The notes under the pieces: generated by a model
Told to the model about the DNA's origin: nothing
Databases searched by the model: none
The model's input: the letters and a program-made list of their open reading frames with translations, nothing else
Assembly (NCBI GenBank): GCA_038400315.1
Contig: CP151667.1
Location: forward strand, 4,165,174-4,229,173
DNA from: Isosphaeraceae bacterium EP7
Lineage (GTDB): Bacteria > Planctomycetota > Planctomycetia > Isosphaerales > Isosphaeraceae
Direction of reading: 5' to 3'
Length of the DNA: 64,000 nucleotides
Program-made: the position numbers and the translations under genes
Shown: piece after piece, positions 25,310 to 33,878 of the stretch
Layout of the letters: each line of letters opens with the position of its first letter
Position numbering within the stretch: the first letter of the stretch is position 1

Positions 25310-27757
25310 TCAGACCATCCGGAACATCTTGCGCAAGATCCACTCGGCGGTGAGGCTCAGGACAATTGTCGCGGAAAAGAGCGGCGCGTCCCAGAGTTCG
25401 TCTCGCGTCTCCAGGGTCCGCGTCACCTCTCGGATGGGGATGGCGGCGTCGAGCTTGCTCACGTCGGCCAGCTCGAAGACGCGTCCCTTGGTGATACGGG
25501 CCAGCTCGGTGAGGAGCGGCCGGTTCAGGGCGGGCTCGTCGATCTCGCGACGGGGGGGCTCGACCCGGAACGTGGTGGTCGAGGCCCGGACGCCCGACCC
25601 CGGGTCGGCCGCGGTGGCCGAGACGATCCGCAAGGTGTAGGCACCCGCCTGCTGCGCCGGGAAGGTGGCGGTCAGCGTGCCGGGCGTGTCGGCGGCCGCC
25701 TTGAACGGCAACGGCTCGGGCGGCTGCCCGGCGATTTCCAGCTCGGCGGTCAACTCGGCCGCCTCGGCGATCGCGCCCGGCTCGGTGGACCGGACATCGA
25801 CGGTCACCTGATCGCCGACCCGGTAGGCCCCCTTGCCGAGGTGGACCTGATAGGGGAATCGCCCGCCGAGCGCCTTGTTGCGACCGGCCCGGTCGACCAG
25901 TCGAGCCCAGAAGCCGTCGTAGTAATCTTCGGACAGATAGCGCCAGCGATAGGTGCTGTCGAAGCCGATGAAGACCGTACGGCCCGGCCCATACAGCTGC
26001 GAGGCGAGCAACACCTGCCGCCCGTGCTGGTTCTGCATCCGAGGGTCGCCGTGGCGGGTGAGCACCGTGGCCCCCGGCCTGGCCCGGGTGACGGGGAAGC
26101 TCCAGTACATCCCCGGCAGGCTCGTCAGGATCGACCGGTTGCGGATCGGGTCGGCGTTGAACTCGAAGACCGGGTCGCTGCGCCCTTCGCCGGTGAGGTC
26201 GAGCGTGTAGGTGCTCTGGGTGCTCAGCCGGACCTCGGCCTCGGTGCGGAAGAGGCCGGGATCACGCACCACCGGCAAGATCTTTGTCCAGTTGCCCGAG
26301 GCGCTCGCCGCGTCCGCCTCGTCGTAAAGCTGCTGCGAATAAAGCTCGCCGGCGACGTAGATCAGGCCCCCGCCTTCCTGGCCGACGAAGTGCGTGATCA
26401 GGTCGGGCCACTCGGGCCCGAGGTCCTTCATATCTGGGTCGATCAGGAGCAGGGCGTCATACTTGCGCAGCTCCGCCTGGTCGCGGGGGAGCCTGGCGAT
26501 GGGCCGGTCGCCGGCCTGGCGGTAGCCGGGGTCGGCGTGCTGGAGCCAGGCGGTGAACTCGACGTGCTGGTCGCGCATCAGGGCGTTGCGCAGGAACTGG
26601 ACCTCGGGCGACGGGGCACCGGCGATGACCAGGACCCGGATCTGCTGGCGGACGACCTTCACGGCTGCGGTGGACACATTGTCTTCCTGGGTCAGCTCGG
26701 GCCCCGCGTCCTCGACCCGGGCGCGAAACTCAACCTGGCCGACCACCTTGGGGGTGACCCGGAACGTCGTCCGCTTGAGGATACCGTCCTCGCCCAGCAC
26801 GACCCGCTGGCTGGCCACCGACTCCCAGCCGCCGTCGTTGGTCCGCTGCTCCAGGACGACCGTGGCCTCGGCGTCGCGCAGGCCACGGGCCTCGACGACG
26901 ACGGCCACGTTCATCGGGTCGCGGACGAAGACGACCGGGCTGACCTCGATCTCGGAGAGCCGGACGTTGCGCGGACCTTCGTCGGCACCGGCGGCGATGA
27001 CGTAGATCGGGATGTTCTGGCGGACGGCGGCCTCGGCGGCGCGGAGCGGGTCATCGCCGGCGTTCGACCGGCCGTCGGTCGCCAGGACCAGGCCCGCGAC
27101 GTGCTGACCCCGGTGCGCCGCTAGCACCCCGCCCAGGGCATCGCCCAGCGGGGAGATCGGCCGGCTGGGCTTGATCGCGTCCACCGTCCTGGTTTTCGCC
27201 GACGAACCCGTGCCGCCGCGGGCCGCGGAGTCGAGGTCGTAGACGAACAGGTCGCGGCCCTTGCCAAGCGCATCGAGGGTGGGCCTGAGGGCCGTCTTGA
27301 CCAGGTCGAGGCGGGGGGTCTCCCGCAGCCGATCCGCGGGGGCACGGCCATCCGCGGTTTGCAGCTTCAGGGCCGACGCGATGTCGACGGCGCGCGAGGC
27401 GTCGGTGTATGGGTCGGAGAACTTCATGCTCTCCGAGTCGTCGACCACGATGGCCAGCTGCGATTTCAGGGTCTCGGTCCGGCTGGAGACCAGCACCGGC
27501 TCCAGCAGCATCGCCGCGAGCGCCAGCAGGGTCAGCCCGCGCAGGCCGACGAGCAACCCGCGCTTGCCGGGCGACAGGTCGCGGCTCTCGCGGCGATAGA
27601 GCCGCCAGAGCAGGTACGCGACCGCGACGGCCGCCAGCGCCAGCGCGACGGAGACCGCCCCGCGCGGCAGGGCCGCGAACTCCAGCCGCGAGCCGACGCC
27701 CGCCTCGGCGCCCGGCGACCGATCCAACCCCAGGAGTAACCGCGTGAATGTGTTCAT
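25310..27757 (-). CDS. VWA-domain membrane protein
   Basis: About 815 aa from the preferred ATG at 27757, which has AGGGA four to five bases upstream; the frame is open 47 codons further but is not protein-like there. Two hydrophobic helices lie near residues 32-52 and 70-90. A von Willebrand A domain follows with a MIDAS-type D-x-S-x-S at 106-110 (VVDDSESM) and LATDGRSNAGDD as the later metal-site loop. After it come beta-rich modules and a ThuA/glutamine amidotransferase-like region containing LLLIDPDMKDLGPEWPDLI. A C-terminal hydrophobic segment (FSATIVLSLTAEWILRKMF) may be a third membrane helix. Such proteins bind partners through the VWA metal site. It follows the BatA-like gene by 16 bases. 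Confidence 0.85.
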   Translation of the reverse strand: MNTFTRLLLGLDRSPGAEAGVGSRLEFAALPRGAVSVALALAAVAVAYLLWRLYRRESRDLSPGKRGLLVGLRGLTLLALAAMLLEPVLVSSRTETLKSQLAIVVDDSESMKFSDPYTDASRAVDIASALKLQTADGRAPADRLRETPRLDLVKTALRPTLDALGKGRDLFVYDLDSAARGGTGSSAKTRTVDAIKPSRPISPLGDALGGVLAAHRGQHVAGLVLATDGRSNAGDDPLRAAEAAVRQNIPIYVIAAGADEGPRNVRLSEIEVSPVVFVRDPMNVAVVVEARGLRDAEATVVLEQRTNDGGWESVASQRVVLGEDGILKRTTFRVTPKVVGQVEFRARVEDAGPELTQEDNVSTAAVKVVRQQIRVLVIAGAPSPEVQFLRNALMRDQHVEFTAWLQHADPGYRQAGDRPIARLPRDQAELRKYDALLLIDPDMKDLGPEWPDLITHFVGQEGGGLIYVAGELYSQQLYDEADAASASGNWTKILPVVRDPGLFRTEAEVRLSTQSTYTLDLTGEGRSDPVFEFNADPIRNRSILTSLPGMYWSFPVTRARPGATVLTRHGDPRMQNQHGRQVLLASQLYGPGRTVFIGFDSTYRWRYLSEDYYDGFWARLVDRAGRNKALGGRFPYQVHLGKGAYRVGDQVTVDVRSTEPGAIAEAAELTAELEIAGQPPEPLPFKAAADTPGTLTATFPAQQAGAYTLRIVSATAADPGSGVRASTTTFRVEPPRREIDEPALNRPLLTELARITKGRVFELADVSKLDAAIPIREVTRTLETRDELWDAPLFSATIVLSLTAEWILRKMFRMV

Positions 27758-27773
27758 GAGTTCCCTGGGGACA

Positions 27774-29936
27774 TCAACGAGAACGGCCGACCCACGCCGC
27801 CACGATCGACTCGCCGACGAGCAGGACCAGCAGGAAGAGGGCGGCCTCGTGCCAGAGTTCGCGGCCAACCGGCGAGAAGAGGTCGGCCCCGCCCCCACGA
27901 GCCTCGGCCACCTCGACCTGCAAAGGGGCCAGCAGCGTCTTCAGGTCCGCCTGGCCGATCCGATCGAGATCGCTCTCGCGGGCGTCCGGGTTCACGGCGT
28001 ACGAATCCTGCTGAGTGCCCAGCGCCCCCTCGTCCCAGGAGACCCGATAGAGCCCGGCCCGACGCGTGTCCGGCACGCTGAATTCGACCGCCGGGCCCTC
28101 GTCGTCGGGCCTGCCCTGGACGGGCGAGGCAAGCAAGGGCAGGGGCTCGCCGCCGCCCGGGGGGGCGACCCGGACGTTGGAGACCTGCTGGCTGGTCAGC
28201 ACGACGCGCCGGACCAGGTCGCCGGCGCTGACCGTGTTGGCGAAGCTCGTCGGCCGCGAGACGCCCAGGACCGCCTCGCGCATCGCCAGCACGAAGCTCG
28301 GCTCGATCGGCCAGTCGTTGCCGGCCCGGTCGGCGGTGGTCGTCCAGAGCAGGACCCGGCCTTCGCCCGAAATCCGCTCGATGACCGCCGGCGATCGGCC
28401 CGGGTCGTTCCACCTCGCCAGCACGCGGACCTTCCCCTCCTCGCTCGTCTCGTCGACCGCCATGATCTGCCGGACGGGGACCCGCTCCAGGGCCGACGTC
28501 TTCAGGTCGAGCAGCTTCTCCAGCGGGGAAGGCCGCAGCGGTTCGACGACGATCCCGCGGATTTCCTCGTCGACCAGCGATTTCAGGGCGACGGGAAGCA
28601 CGCGGGCGTTGGTCCGGTAGAGCAGGTCGTTGTAGAGGCCGGTGTCGAGCTTGGCGCCGGTGAAGATCATCAGGCCCATGCCGTCGCGCACCATCCGGTC
28701 GATCCGCGAGGCCTGCTCGGCGGTGGGCGCGGCGACGTTGGCCATGACCAGGACGTCCGGTGAATCGAGCCTGGGCGAGACGAAGTCGGTTTCCTGAACC
28801 ACCTCGGTTCGCCAGGCTTCCGCGGATCCCACGCCGATGGAGAGCGGGGCCGCGAGGAAGTCGACCTCCGACCCGAACGGCTCCGACGATGGCTCGCCGT
28901 CGACCAGGCGGATCAGGAGCGAGTCCTTCACCGGGACCGAGGACCAGCGCCTGTTGTCTCCTGCAAGCTCGTCCTCGGGTAGCTCCAGCGACACGTCGTG
29001 CATGCCGGCGCCCGGGAACCGGACGGTCAGGGGGACGCGTACCGCCTGACGGGGCGCGATCTCAGGCAGGGTGACCTCGGTCGGCTGGTCGTCGACCCTG
29101 AGGATCGCCTTGACTCCCGACAGCACGCGGGTCGAGTCATTCCGGACGGTCGCCTCCCAGCGGCTCTCGGAACCGGCGAGCACCGTCCGATCCTGGGGGA
29201 TGAGCGACCGGATCGAGATGTTCGAGGTCCCTTCGTCGCCCACGTCAACGATCCTGACCCGCACGCCGGCCTCGTCCCAGGCCTTGGCGATCGGCGCGAC
29301 GCCGGCTCCCCAGCCTGAGCGTCGGAGGTCGGTGATGATCGTGACCTGCCGGGTGGGATAGGTGCATGACTTCAAGACCTCGTCGAGCCCTTCCAGAACC
29401 CTCGACCAGGAGGCGTGCGAGGCCGTCGGCACCAGGCCCGAGACGGCGCCGGACAGGTCGTCTCGGCGTGCCCCTTCGACCTCGGAGAGGATGGGCGTCG
29501 TGGGCGACGAGCTGGCCAGCAGGGTGCAGCGATCCTGCGGCCGGGTGCCGGCCAGGAGCGCCCCGGCGACTTCCTTGGCCCGGCGGAAGGCGGGCTCACC
29601 GCCGTCGGCGGCGTAACCCATGCTCAGCGAGTCGTCCACGAGCACGACCTGGCTCGACCGGCCCCCCGAGCCCAGCCAGCCCTCCAGCCCGGTCGGGTTC
29701 AGGACAGGCCGCGCCAGCAGGAAGAAGAGCAGGACCAGGCCGGCGACGCGCAGCAGGAGCAGCAGCCATTGCTCGATCTGGACCCGTCGCCGGTTGCGCT
29801 GGATGGTCAGCCTGAGGTGGCGCATCGGGGCCCATTCCACGCGGCGGAACCGTCTGCGGTTCAGCAGGTGGATGATGATGGGGATGGCGCCCAGCAGGGC
29901 CCCCCAAATCAGGAGCGGGCTGAGGAAGGACATCAT
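27774..29936 (-). CDS. BatA-like membrane protein with VWA domain
   Basis: The 720-aa protein starts with the BatA N-terminal signature: a membrane helix (FLSPLLIWGALLGAIPIIIHLL), then basic NRRRFRRVEWAPMRHL, and a second helix at about 58-78. A VWA domain follows with VVLVDDSLSMG as the MIDAS D-x-S-x-S. The middle is beta-rich. Further on, a segment with VLVMANVAAPTAEQASRIDRMV and GMGLMIFTGAKLD resembles a glutamine-amidotransferase-like fold. A final hydrophobic helix (ALFLLVLLVGESIVAAWVG) closes the protein. The start overlaps the stop of the DUF58 gene by four bases (ATGA). BatA and its partners form an envelope-associated complex in other bacteria, and the same is likely here. Confidence 0.88.
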   Translation of the reverse strand: MMSFLSPLLIWGALLGAIPIIIHLLNRRRFRRVEWAPMRHLRLTIQRNRRRVQIEQWLLLLLRVAGLVLLFFLLARPVLNPTGLEGWLGSGGRSSQVVLVDDSLSMGYAADGGEPAFRRAKEVAGALLAGTRPQDRCTLLASSSPTTPILSEVEGARRDDLSGAVSGLVPTASHASWSRVLEGLDEVLKSCTYPTRQVTIITDLRRSGWGAGVAPIAKAWDEAGVRVRIVDVGDEGTSNISIRSLIPQDRTVLAGSESRWEATVRNDSTRVLSGVKAILRVDDQPTEVTLPEIAPRQAVRVPLTVRFPGAGMHDVSLELPEDELAGDNRRWSSVPVKDSLLIRLVDGEPSSEPFGSEVDFLAAPLSIGVGSAEAWRTEVVQETDFVSPRLDSPDVLVMANVAAPTAEQASRIDRMVRDGMGLMIFTGAKLDTGLYNDLLYRTNARVLPVALKSLVDEEIRGIVVEPLRPSPLEKLLDLKTSALERVPVRQIMAVDETSEEGKVRVLARWNDPGRSPAVIERISGEGRVLLWTTTADRAGNDWPIEPSFVLAMREAVLGVSRPTSFANTVSAGDLVRRVVLTSQQVSNVRVAPPGGGEPLPLLASPVQGRPDDEGPAVEFSVPDTRRAGLYRVSWDEGALGTQQDSYAVNPDARESDLDRIGQADLKTLLAPLQVEVAEARGGGADLFSPVGRELWHEAALFLLVLLVGESIVAAWVGRSR

Positions 29937-30847
29937 GAGGGTCGCCCGCCGCGGCTCTTCTCCTCGCGTGCGTGGAGGAAGGTGCTGAGCGACGAGACCA
30001 GGGGCTCGTCGGTGACGAATTGGACGTGGTCATAGCCGCGGCTACCGCACTCGCGCTTCACGTCACCGAGGAACTCCACCATCGCGTGCTTGTACGACTT
30101 GCGGAAGGCCCAGGGCTCGGCGAACAGCTCTTCTTCCCCTTCAATGTCGTGGAAGATCGTCGGGCCTTCGAAGGGGAGGTCCAGCTCGTCGCGGTTGAGC
30201 ACCTGGAGCATCAGGACCTCGTGACCCTGGAACCGGAGCCGGTTGAGGCCGTCGTAGACCGGCTCCATGTCCGTGAACAGGTCCGAGACGACGACCAGCA
30301 GGCTTCGCCGCTTCAACTGGCCGGTGACGGTTTGCAGCAGCCCGCCCAGTTCGGTCTTGCGGGACGGGACGCACTTCTCCAGCAGGCCGGCGATGACCAT
30401 CACCTGAGACTGCGTGGCGTTGGGCGGCAGGATCGTGCCGGCCTTCTCGTCGAAGAGGACCAGGCCGACTGGGTCTTGCTGGCGGGTCAGCAGCATCGAC
30501 AGGGCGACGACCAGGGTGGCGGCGTAGTCGTACTTCGACAGCGCGGCGGATCCCTTGTAGTTCATCGACGCGCTGGCATCCACGAGGAACGTCACGCGGA
30601 CGTTGCTCTCTTCTTCATATTGTTTGATGTAGTGCCGATCGGACCGGGCGAAGACGCGCCAGTCGAGCCTGCGCAGGTCGTCGCCGGGGGTGTACTCGCG
30701 ATACTCGGCGAACTCGACGTTGAAGCCGTGGAACGGGCTGAGATGCTGCCCGCTGATGGCCCCCTCGGCGAGCCTCCGCGACCGCAGGGTGAGGTCGGAA
30801 ATCCGCGCGATCGCGTCAGGGTCGGAATACTTCGGCGACGGCGGCAT
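29933..30847 (-). CDS. DUF58 (VWA-like) protein
   Basis: The 304-aa protein carries the DUF58 signature EYREYTPGDDLRRLDWRVFAR at residues 48-68. It is followed by a VWA-type fold with D90-x-S92-x-S94 (FLVDASASMNY) and a second metal-loop region at VVVSDLF. DUF58 proteins accompany MoxR ATPases throughout bacteria and are thought to be their client-recognition or substrate partners. No signal peptide or membrane helix is seen, so it is probably cytoplasmic or peripheral. The gene overlaps the MoxR gene by 32 bases at its 5' end and the BatA-like gene by four bases at its 3' end, tying the three together. Confidence 0.93.
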   Translation of the reverse strand: MPPSPKYSDPDAIARISDLTLRSRRLAEGAISGQHLSPFHGFNVEFAEYREYTPGDDLRRLDWRVFARSDRHYIKQYEEESNVRVTFLVDASASMNYKGSAALSKYDYAATLVVALSMLLTRQQDPVGLVLFDEKAGTILPPNATQSQVMVIAGLLEKCVPSRKTELGGLLQTVTGQLKRRSLLVVVSDLFTDMEPVYDGLNRLRFQGHEVLMLQVLNRDELDLPFEGPTIFHDIEGEEELFAEPWAFRKSYKHAMVEFLGDVKRECGSRGYDHVQFVTDEPLVSSLSTFLHAREEKSRGGRPS

Positions 30848-31871
30848 CGGCGGCTCCCTTCCGGACGGGGATGTCCTTCAAGAGTCGCTTGATGATCGAG
30901 TCGCTCGTCTCGCCGGCAGCCTGGGCGTTGTAGTTCAACACGATCCGGTGCCGCAAGACCGGGTGGGCCACCGCGCGGATGTCCTCGACGGAGACGCTCG
31001 CCCGGCCGGCGAGCGCGGCCTTGGCCTTGGACGCGAGGATCAAGGACTGCCCGTCGCGCGGGCCGGCGCCCCAGGCGACATACTCGCCGATGAATCCGGG
31101 GCCGCCATACGCGGGGCCGCGGGTCGCCCGGACCAGGTCCATCGCGTAGTCGATGCAGTGGTCCGAGACCGGCACCCGACGCACCACCTTCTGCAAGGCC
31201 GCGATCCGCGCCCCGTCGAGCGTCGGCGTGATCTCGTGGTCCTGAGATCCGGTGGTGACCCGGTAGATGCGCCGCTCTTCCTCGGGCGTGGGGTAGGTGA
31301 TGAAGATCTTGAAGAGGAACCGGTCGAGCTGGGCCTCGGGCAGGGGGTAGGTCCCTTCCTGCTCGATCGGGTTCTGGGTGGCCAGCACGAAGAAGGGGTC
31401 GGGCAGGCCGTGGCGATGCCCGCCGGCGGTGACCTGCCGCTCCTGCATGGCCTCCAGCAGCGCGGCCTGGGTCTTGGGCGGGGTCCGGTTGATCTCGTCG
31501 GCCAGGATCAGGTTGGCGAAGATCGGCCCGGGGACGAACCGCAGCTCGCGGGCGCCGCTGTTGCGGTCCTCGTAGAGCACCTCGGTGCCGGTGATGTCGC
31601 TGGGCATCAGGTCGGGGGTGAACTGGATCCGGTTGAAGTCCAGCGAGAGCGAGCGGGCCAGCGAGTTGACCATCAGGGTCTTGGCCAGGCCCGGCACCCC
31701 TTCCAGGATGCAGTGGCCGCGGGCGAAGACGGCGATCAGGAGCTGGTCGACGACGTCGTCCTGGCCGATGATCTGCCGCGAGATCTGCTCGCGGATCTGC
31801 GCATGGGCCGACTTCAGCTCGTCCAGCTCGGCCAGGTCGATGTCGATCTCTTCTTCGGTCGTCCCGCTCAA
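30816..31871 (-). CDS. MoxR family AAA+ ATPase
   Basis: This 351-aa AAA+ protein has Walker A at residues 57-65 (EGVPGLAKT) and Walker B at 121-126 (LILADE). It also has the MoxR hallmark NRTPPKTQAALLEAMQERQV and the sensor/finger region ATQNPIEQEGTYPLPEAQLDRF. The C-terminal lid domain is present. MoxR ATPases act as chaperone-like remodellers with VWA-domain partners; the adjacent DUF58, BatA-like and VWA genes give the full standard set. It is preceded by the terpene-cyclase-fold gene by 19 bases. The target in this organism is unknown. Confidence 0.96.
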   Translation of the reverse strand: MSGTTEEEIDIDLAELDELKSAHAQIREQISRQIIGQDDVVDQLLIAVFARGHCILEGVPGLAKTLMVNSLARSLSLDFNRIQFTPDLMPSDITGTEVLYEDRNSGARELRFVPGPIFANLILADEINRTPPKTQAALLEAMQERQVTAGGHRHGLPDPFFVLATQNPIEQEGTYPLPEAQLDRFLFKIFITYPTPEEERRIYRVTTGSQDHEITPTLDGARIAALQKVVRRVPVSDHCIDYAMDLVRATRGPAYGGPGFIGEYVAWGAGPRDGQSLILASKAKAALAGRASVSVEDIRAVAHPVLRHRIVLNYNAQAAGETSDSIIKRLLKDIPVRKGAADAAVAEVFRP

Positions 31872-31890
31872 GGTCGCGTCTCCAGTCGGG

Positions 31891-32991
31891 CTATCGTTGA
31901 AAGACCGGCAGATATTTGTAGGGGAGCTGGAGGATGATCACGCCGATGGCCGTGCCGTAGACCTGGCCGATGCCGTCGCCGTTCCACGAGCCGTCGGGCG
32001 CCTGCATGGCGATCAGGGCATCGCGGGTGCCCGGGAAGTAGGCGTCCCAGTACTTGTCGCCGGCCATGTAAAAGCCCTGCGACGCATAGAGCTGCGAGTA
32101 GAAGGCGTGGCCGCCCCCCTTATCCCAGCCCGGGACGGCCTGGTACTGGTCCCAGACATATTTGAGGCAATCGGTGGCGATCCCGCTGTCGAACTGGCCC
32201 GCGTTGTACAGGGTGGCCACCGCGGCCGCGGAGATGGCCAGCCGCGGGCCGGAGGGTGACCTGAGGGAATACTGGATTCCCCCCTCGGGGGTCCGGCACT
32301 TTTCCAGGTATTTGGTCGCCTCCTCAATGACCGCCTGCGGCACCAGGAAGCCGGCGTTGTGGCAGGCCCGCAGCGCCTGGACCTGGGTGACGGTCACCGA
32401 CCCTTCGTCGCCGGTGCCCGGCACGTAGGTCCAGCCCCCATCGGCGCTCTGGCCCTGGCTCGTCAAGGCGACCGCCTTGCGGATGGCGTCGCGCACCTTC
32501 AGTCGCAAGGACTCCTTGGTGATCATCCCGTAGACGGAGGCCAGGAACATCAGGGCGAAGCCGTGCCCGTGCATCGGCTGGCCGCTGTCCTGGCTGGGGC
32601 CGGTGATCAGGCCGGTGGGCGTCGCGCAGCGGACCAGGTACTCGACGGTCCCCTGCACGTTCCTGGAGTATTTGCCGCGGGTGGGCGAGTTGCCGTGCGC
32701 CAGCATCGCCGTGCCCGCCAGGCCGGCCATCGCCACCGGATAGGCTTGCCCTCCCCCGGCGATCCAAGACCCGTCGTCGGCCTGGCTCGAGGCGAGGTAG
32801 TCGAGCCCCTTGACCACGGCCTTGAGCGCCTCGGGCGTGATGTGCTTGGGCAGCACTTCGGACTCCGCCGCGCGGGCGAGGCGGTCACCCGCCGCCAGCC
32901 AGGCGGCGGCCGCGCAGCCCATGCCCAGGACGTCCCGGCGCGTCGCGCGGCCGGCTCGGGTCCAGCTTTCAATGCGACCGGTCGTGTTCAT
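31891..32991 (-). CDS. Tat-exported terpene-cyclase-fold (prenyltransferase-like repeat) protein
   Basis: The 366-aa protein begins with a twin-arginine signal: ATRRDVLGMG followed by a small-residue hydrophobic stretch and an AxA-like cleavage site near 40. The mature part is an alpha-alpha barrel with repeated QW-type turns: SSQADDGSWIAGG, TSQGQSADGGWTY and IAMQAPDGSWNGDG. The DxDD motif of squalene-hopene cyclases is not present, so cyclase activity is doubtful. It is more likely a binding or structural member of the prenyltransferase-repeat superfamily. Its start codon overlaps the stop of the SIMPL gene by four bases (ATGA), so it is translated with the array. Confidence 0.85.
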   Translation of the reverse strand: MNTTGRIESWTRAGRATRRDVLGMGCAAAAWLAAGDRLARAAESEVLPKHITPEALKAVVKGLDYLASSQADDGSWIAGGGQAYPVAMAGLAGTAMLAHGNSPTRGKYSRNVQGTVEYLVRCATPTGLITGPSQDSGQPMHGHGFALMFLASVYGMITKESLRLKVRDAIRKAVALTSQGQSADGGWTYVPGTGDEGSVTVTQVQALRACHNAGFLVPQAVIEEATKYLEKCRTPEGGIQYSLRSPSGPRLAISAAAVATLYNAGQFDSGIATDCLKYVWDQYQAVPGWDKGGGHAFYSQLYASQGFYMAGDKYWDAYFPGTRDALIAMQAPDGSWNGDGIGQVYGTAIGVIILQLPYKYLPVFQR

Positions 32992-33878
32992 TTCGCGGCG
33001 GCCCCCTCGGGCTTGGCGTTGGCCGTCGTCGAGGGTCGGATGCCGAATCGCACGAGCAGCTCGACCCGGACCGGGATCTCCTGGAACTTCGATGCCTCGA
33101 GCCGCCGGGGGCCGCGCTCCTCCTCCTCGCCGGTGTACGGATTCATCCGGGGCCGTTCGCCGGGGACGAAAACCTCGCGGACGGCCAGGACCGGACCCAG
33201 ATCCACGCCGCTCATCGTCGCCAGCCGCTTGGCGCGGGCGCGGGCGTCGTCCATCGCCTTCTTGAAGGCCTCGTCCTGGATCGCGTCGAGGTCATCGACG
33301 ACGAATCGGACGAGCGACTGGTTGTTCATTTGATAGGGGTTGTAGTAATACGGATTGAAGTTGTTCGACCCGCCGATCTTACCCCCGGCGTCCTGGGCGA
33401 CGTCGAGCAGCCGGGCGATGAGCGGGAGCAGCGTGTCCTCGTCCATCGGCCTAATGTTCGACACCTTGACGATCAGCTTGCGGGTCAGCTGCACCTCGGT
33501 CCTGGCCCGCGTGCTCTGCGGCATTCCGTTGAAGTAGTTCTGGTTCATCATCCCCTTCTGGTCGACCAGAAGGCCGCGTTCCTCGACCTTGACGTCGGCG
33601 AGCTTCAGGGCCGTGAAGGCCTCGCTGAGCTTGCGCTTGGCGTCGCGGTATTTGACGATCGCGTCGGCGGAGAGCTCCGAGGCGGCATTGACCTCGAGGT
33701 CGATCTCCAGCAGGTTCGGCTTGACCCCGATCGACGACTTGCCGACCACCGAGAAGCCCTCGATGTTGCCCGAGGAATCTCCGCCCGCCCCGCCGTAGGA
33801 ATACTGCGCCTCCGAACGCGCGGCGGCGACGGAGAGCCCGATCGACAGGGCGAGCAAAACGACCTTCGAGCTATTCAT
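32988..33878 (-). CDS. SIMPL (DUF541) domain exported protein
   Basis: About 296 aa. Residues 1-22 form a signal peptide (MNSSKVVLLALSIGLSVAAARSEA). A SIMPL/DUF541 domain follows, opening with GFSVVGKSSIGVKPNLLEIDLEV and continuing with AFTALKLADVKVEERG. The conserved segment AFKKAMDDARARAKRLATMSGVDLG lies at about 215-240. Members of this family are periplasmic or outer-membrane-associated proteins with poorly defined roles in signalling and stress. The start at 33878 gives a good signal peptide and overlaps the stop of the PQQ gene by eight bases; 24 more codons upstream are open but unlikely. Confidence 0.88.
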   Translation of the reverse strand: MNSSKVVLLALSIGLSVAAARSEAQYSYGGAGGDSSGNIEGFSVVGKSSIGVKPNLLEIDLEVNAASELSADAIVKYRDAKRKLSEAFTALKLADVKVEERGLLVDQKGMMNQNYFNGMPQSTRARTEVQLTRKLIVKVSNIRPMDEDTLLPLIARLLDVAQDAGGKIGGSNNFNPYYYNPYQMNNQSLVRFVVDDLDAIQDEAFKKAMDDARARAKRLATMSGVDLGPVLAVREVFVPGERPRMNPYTGEEEERGPRRLEASKFQEIPVRVELLVRFGIRPSTTANAKPEGAAAK

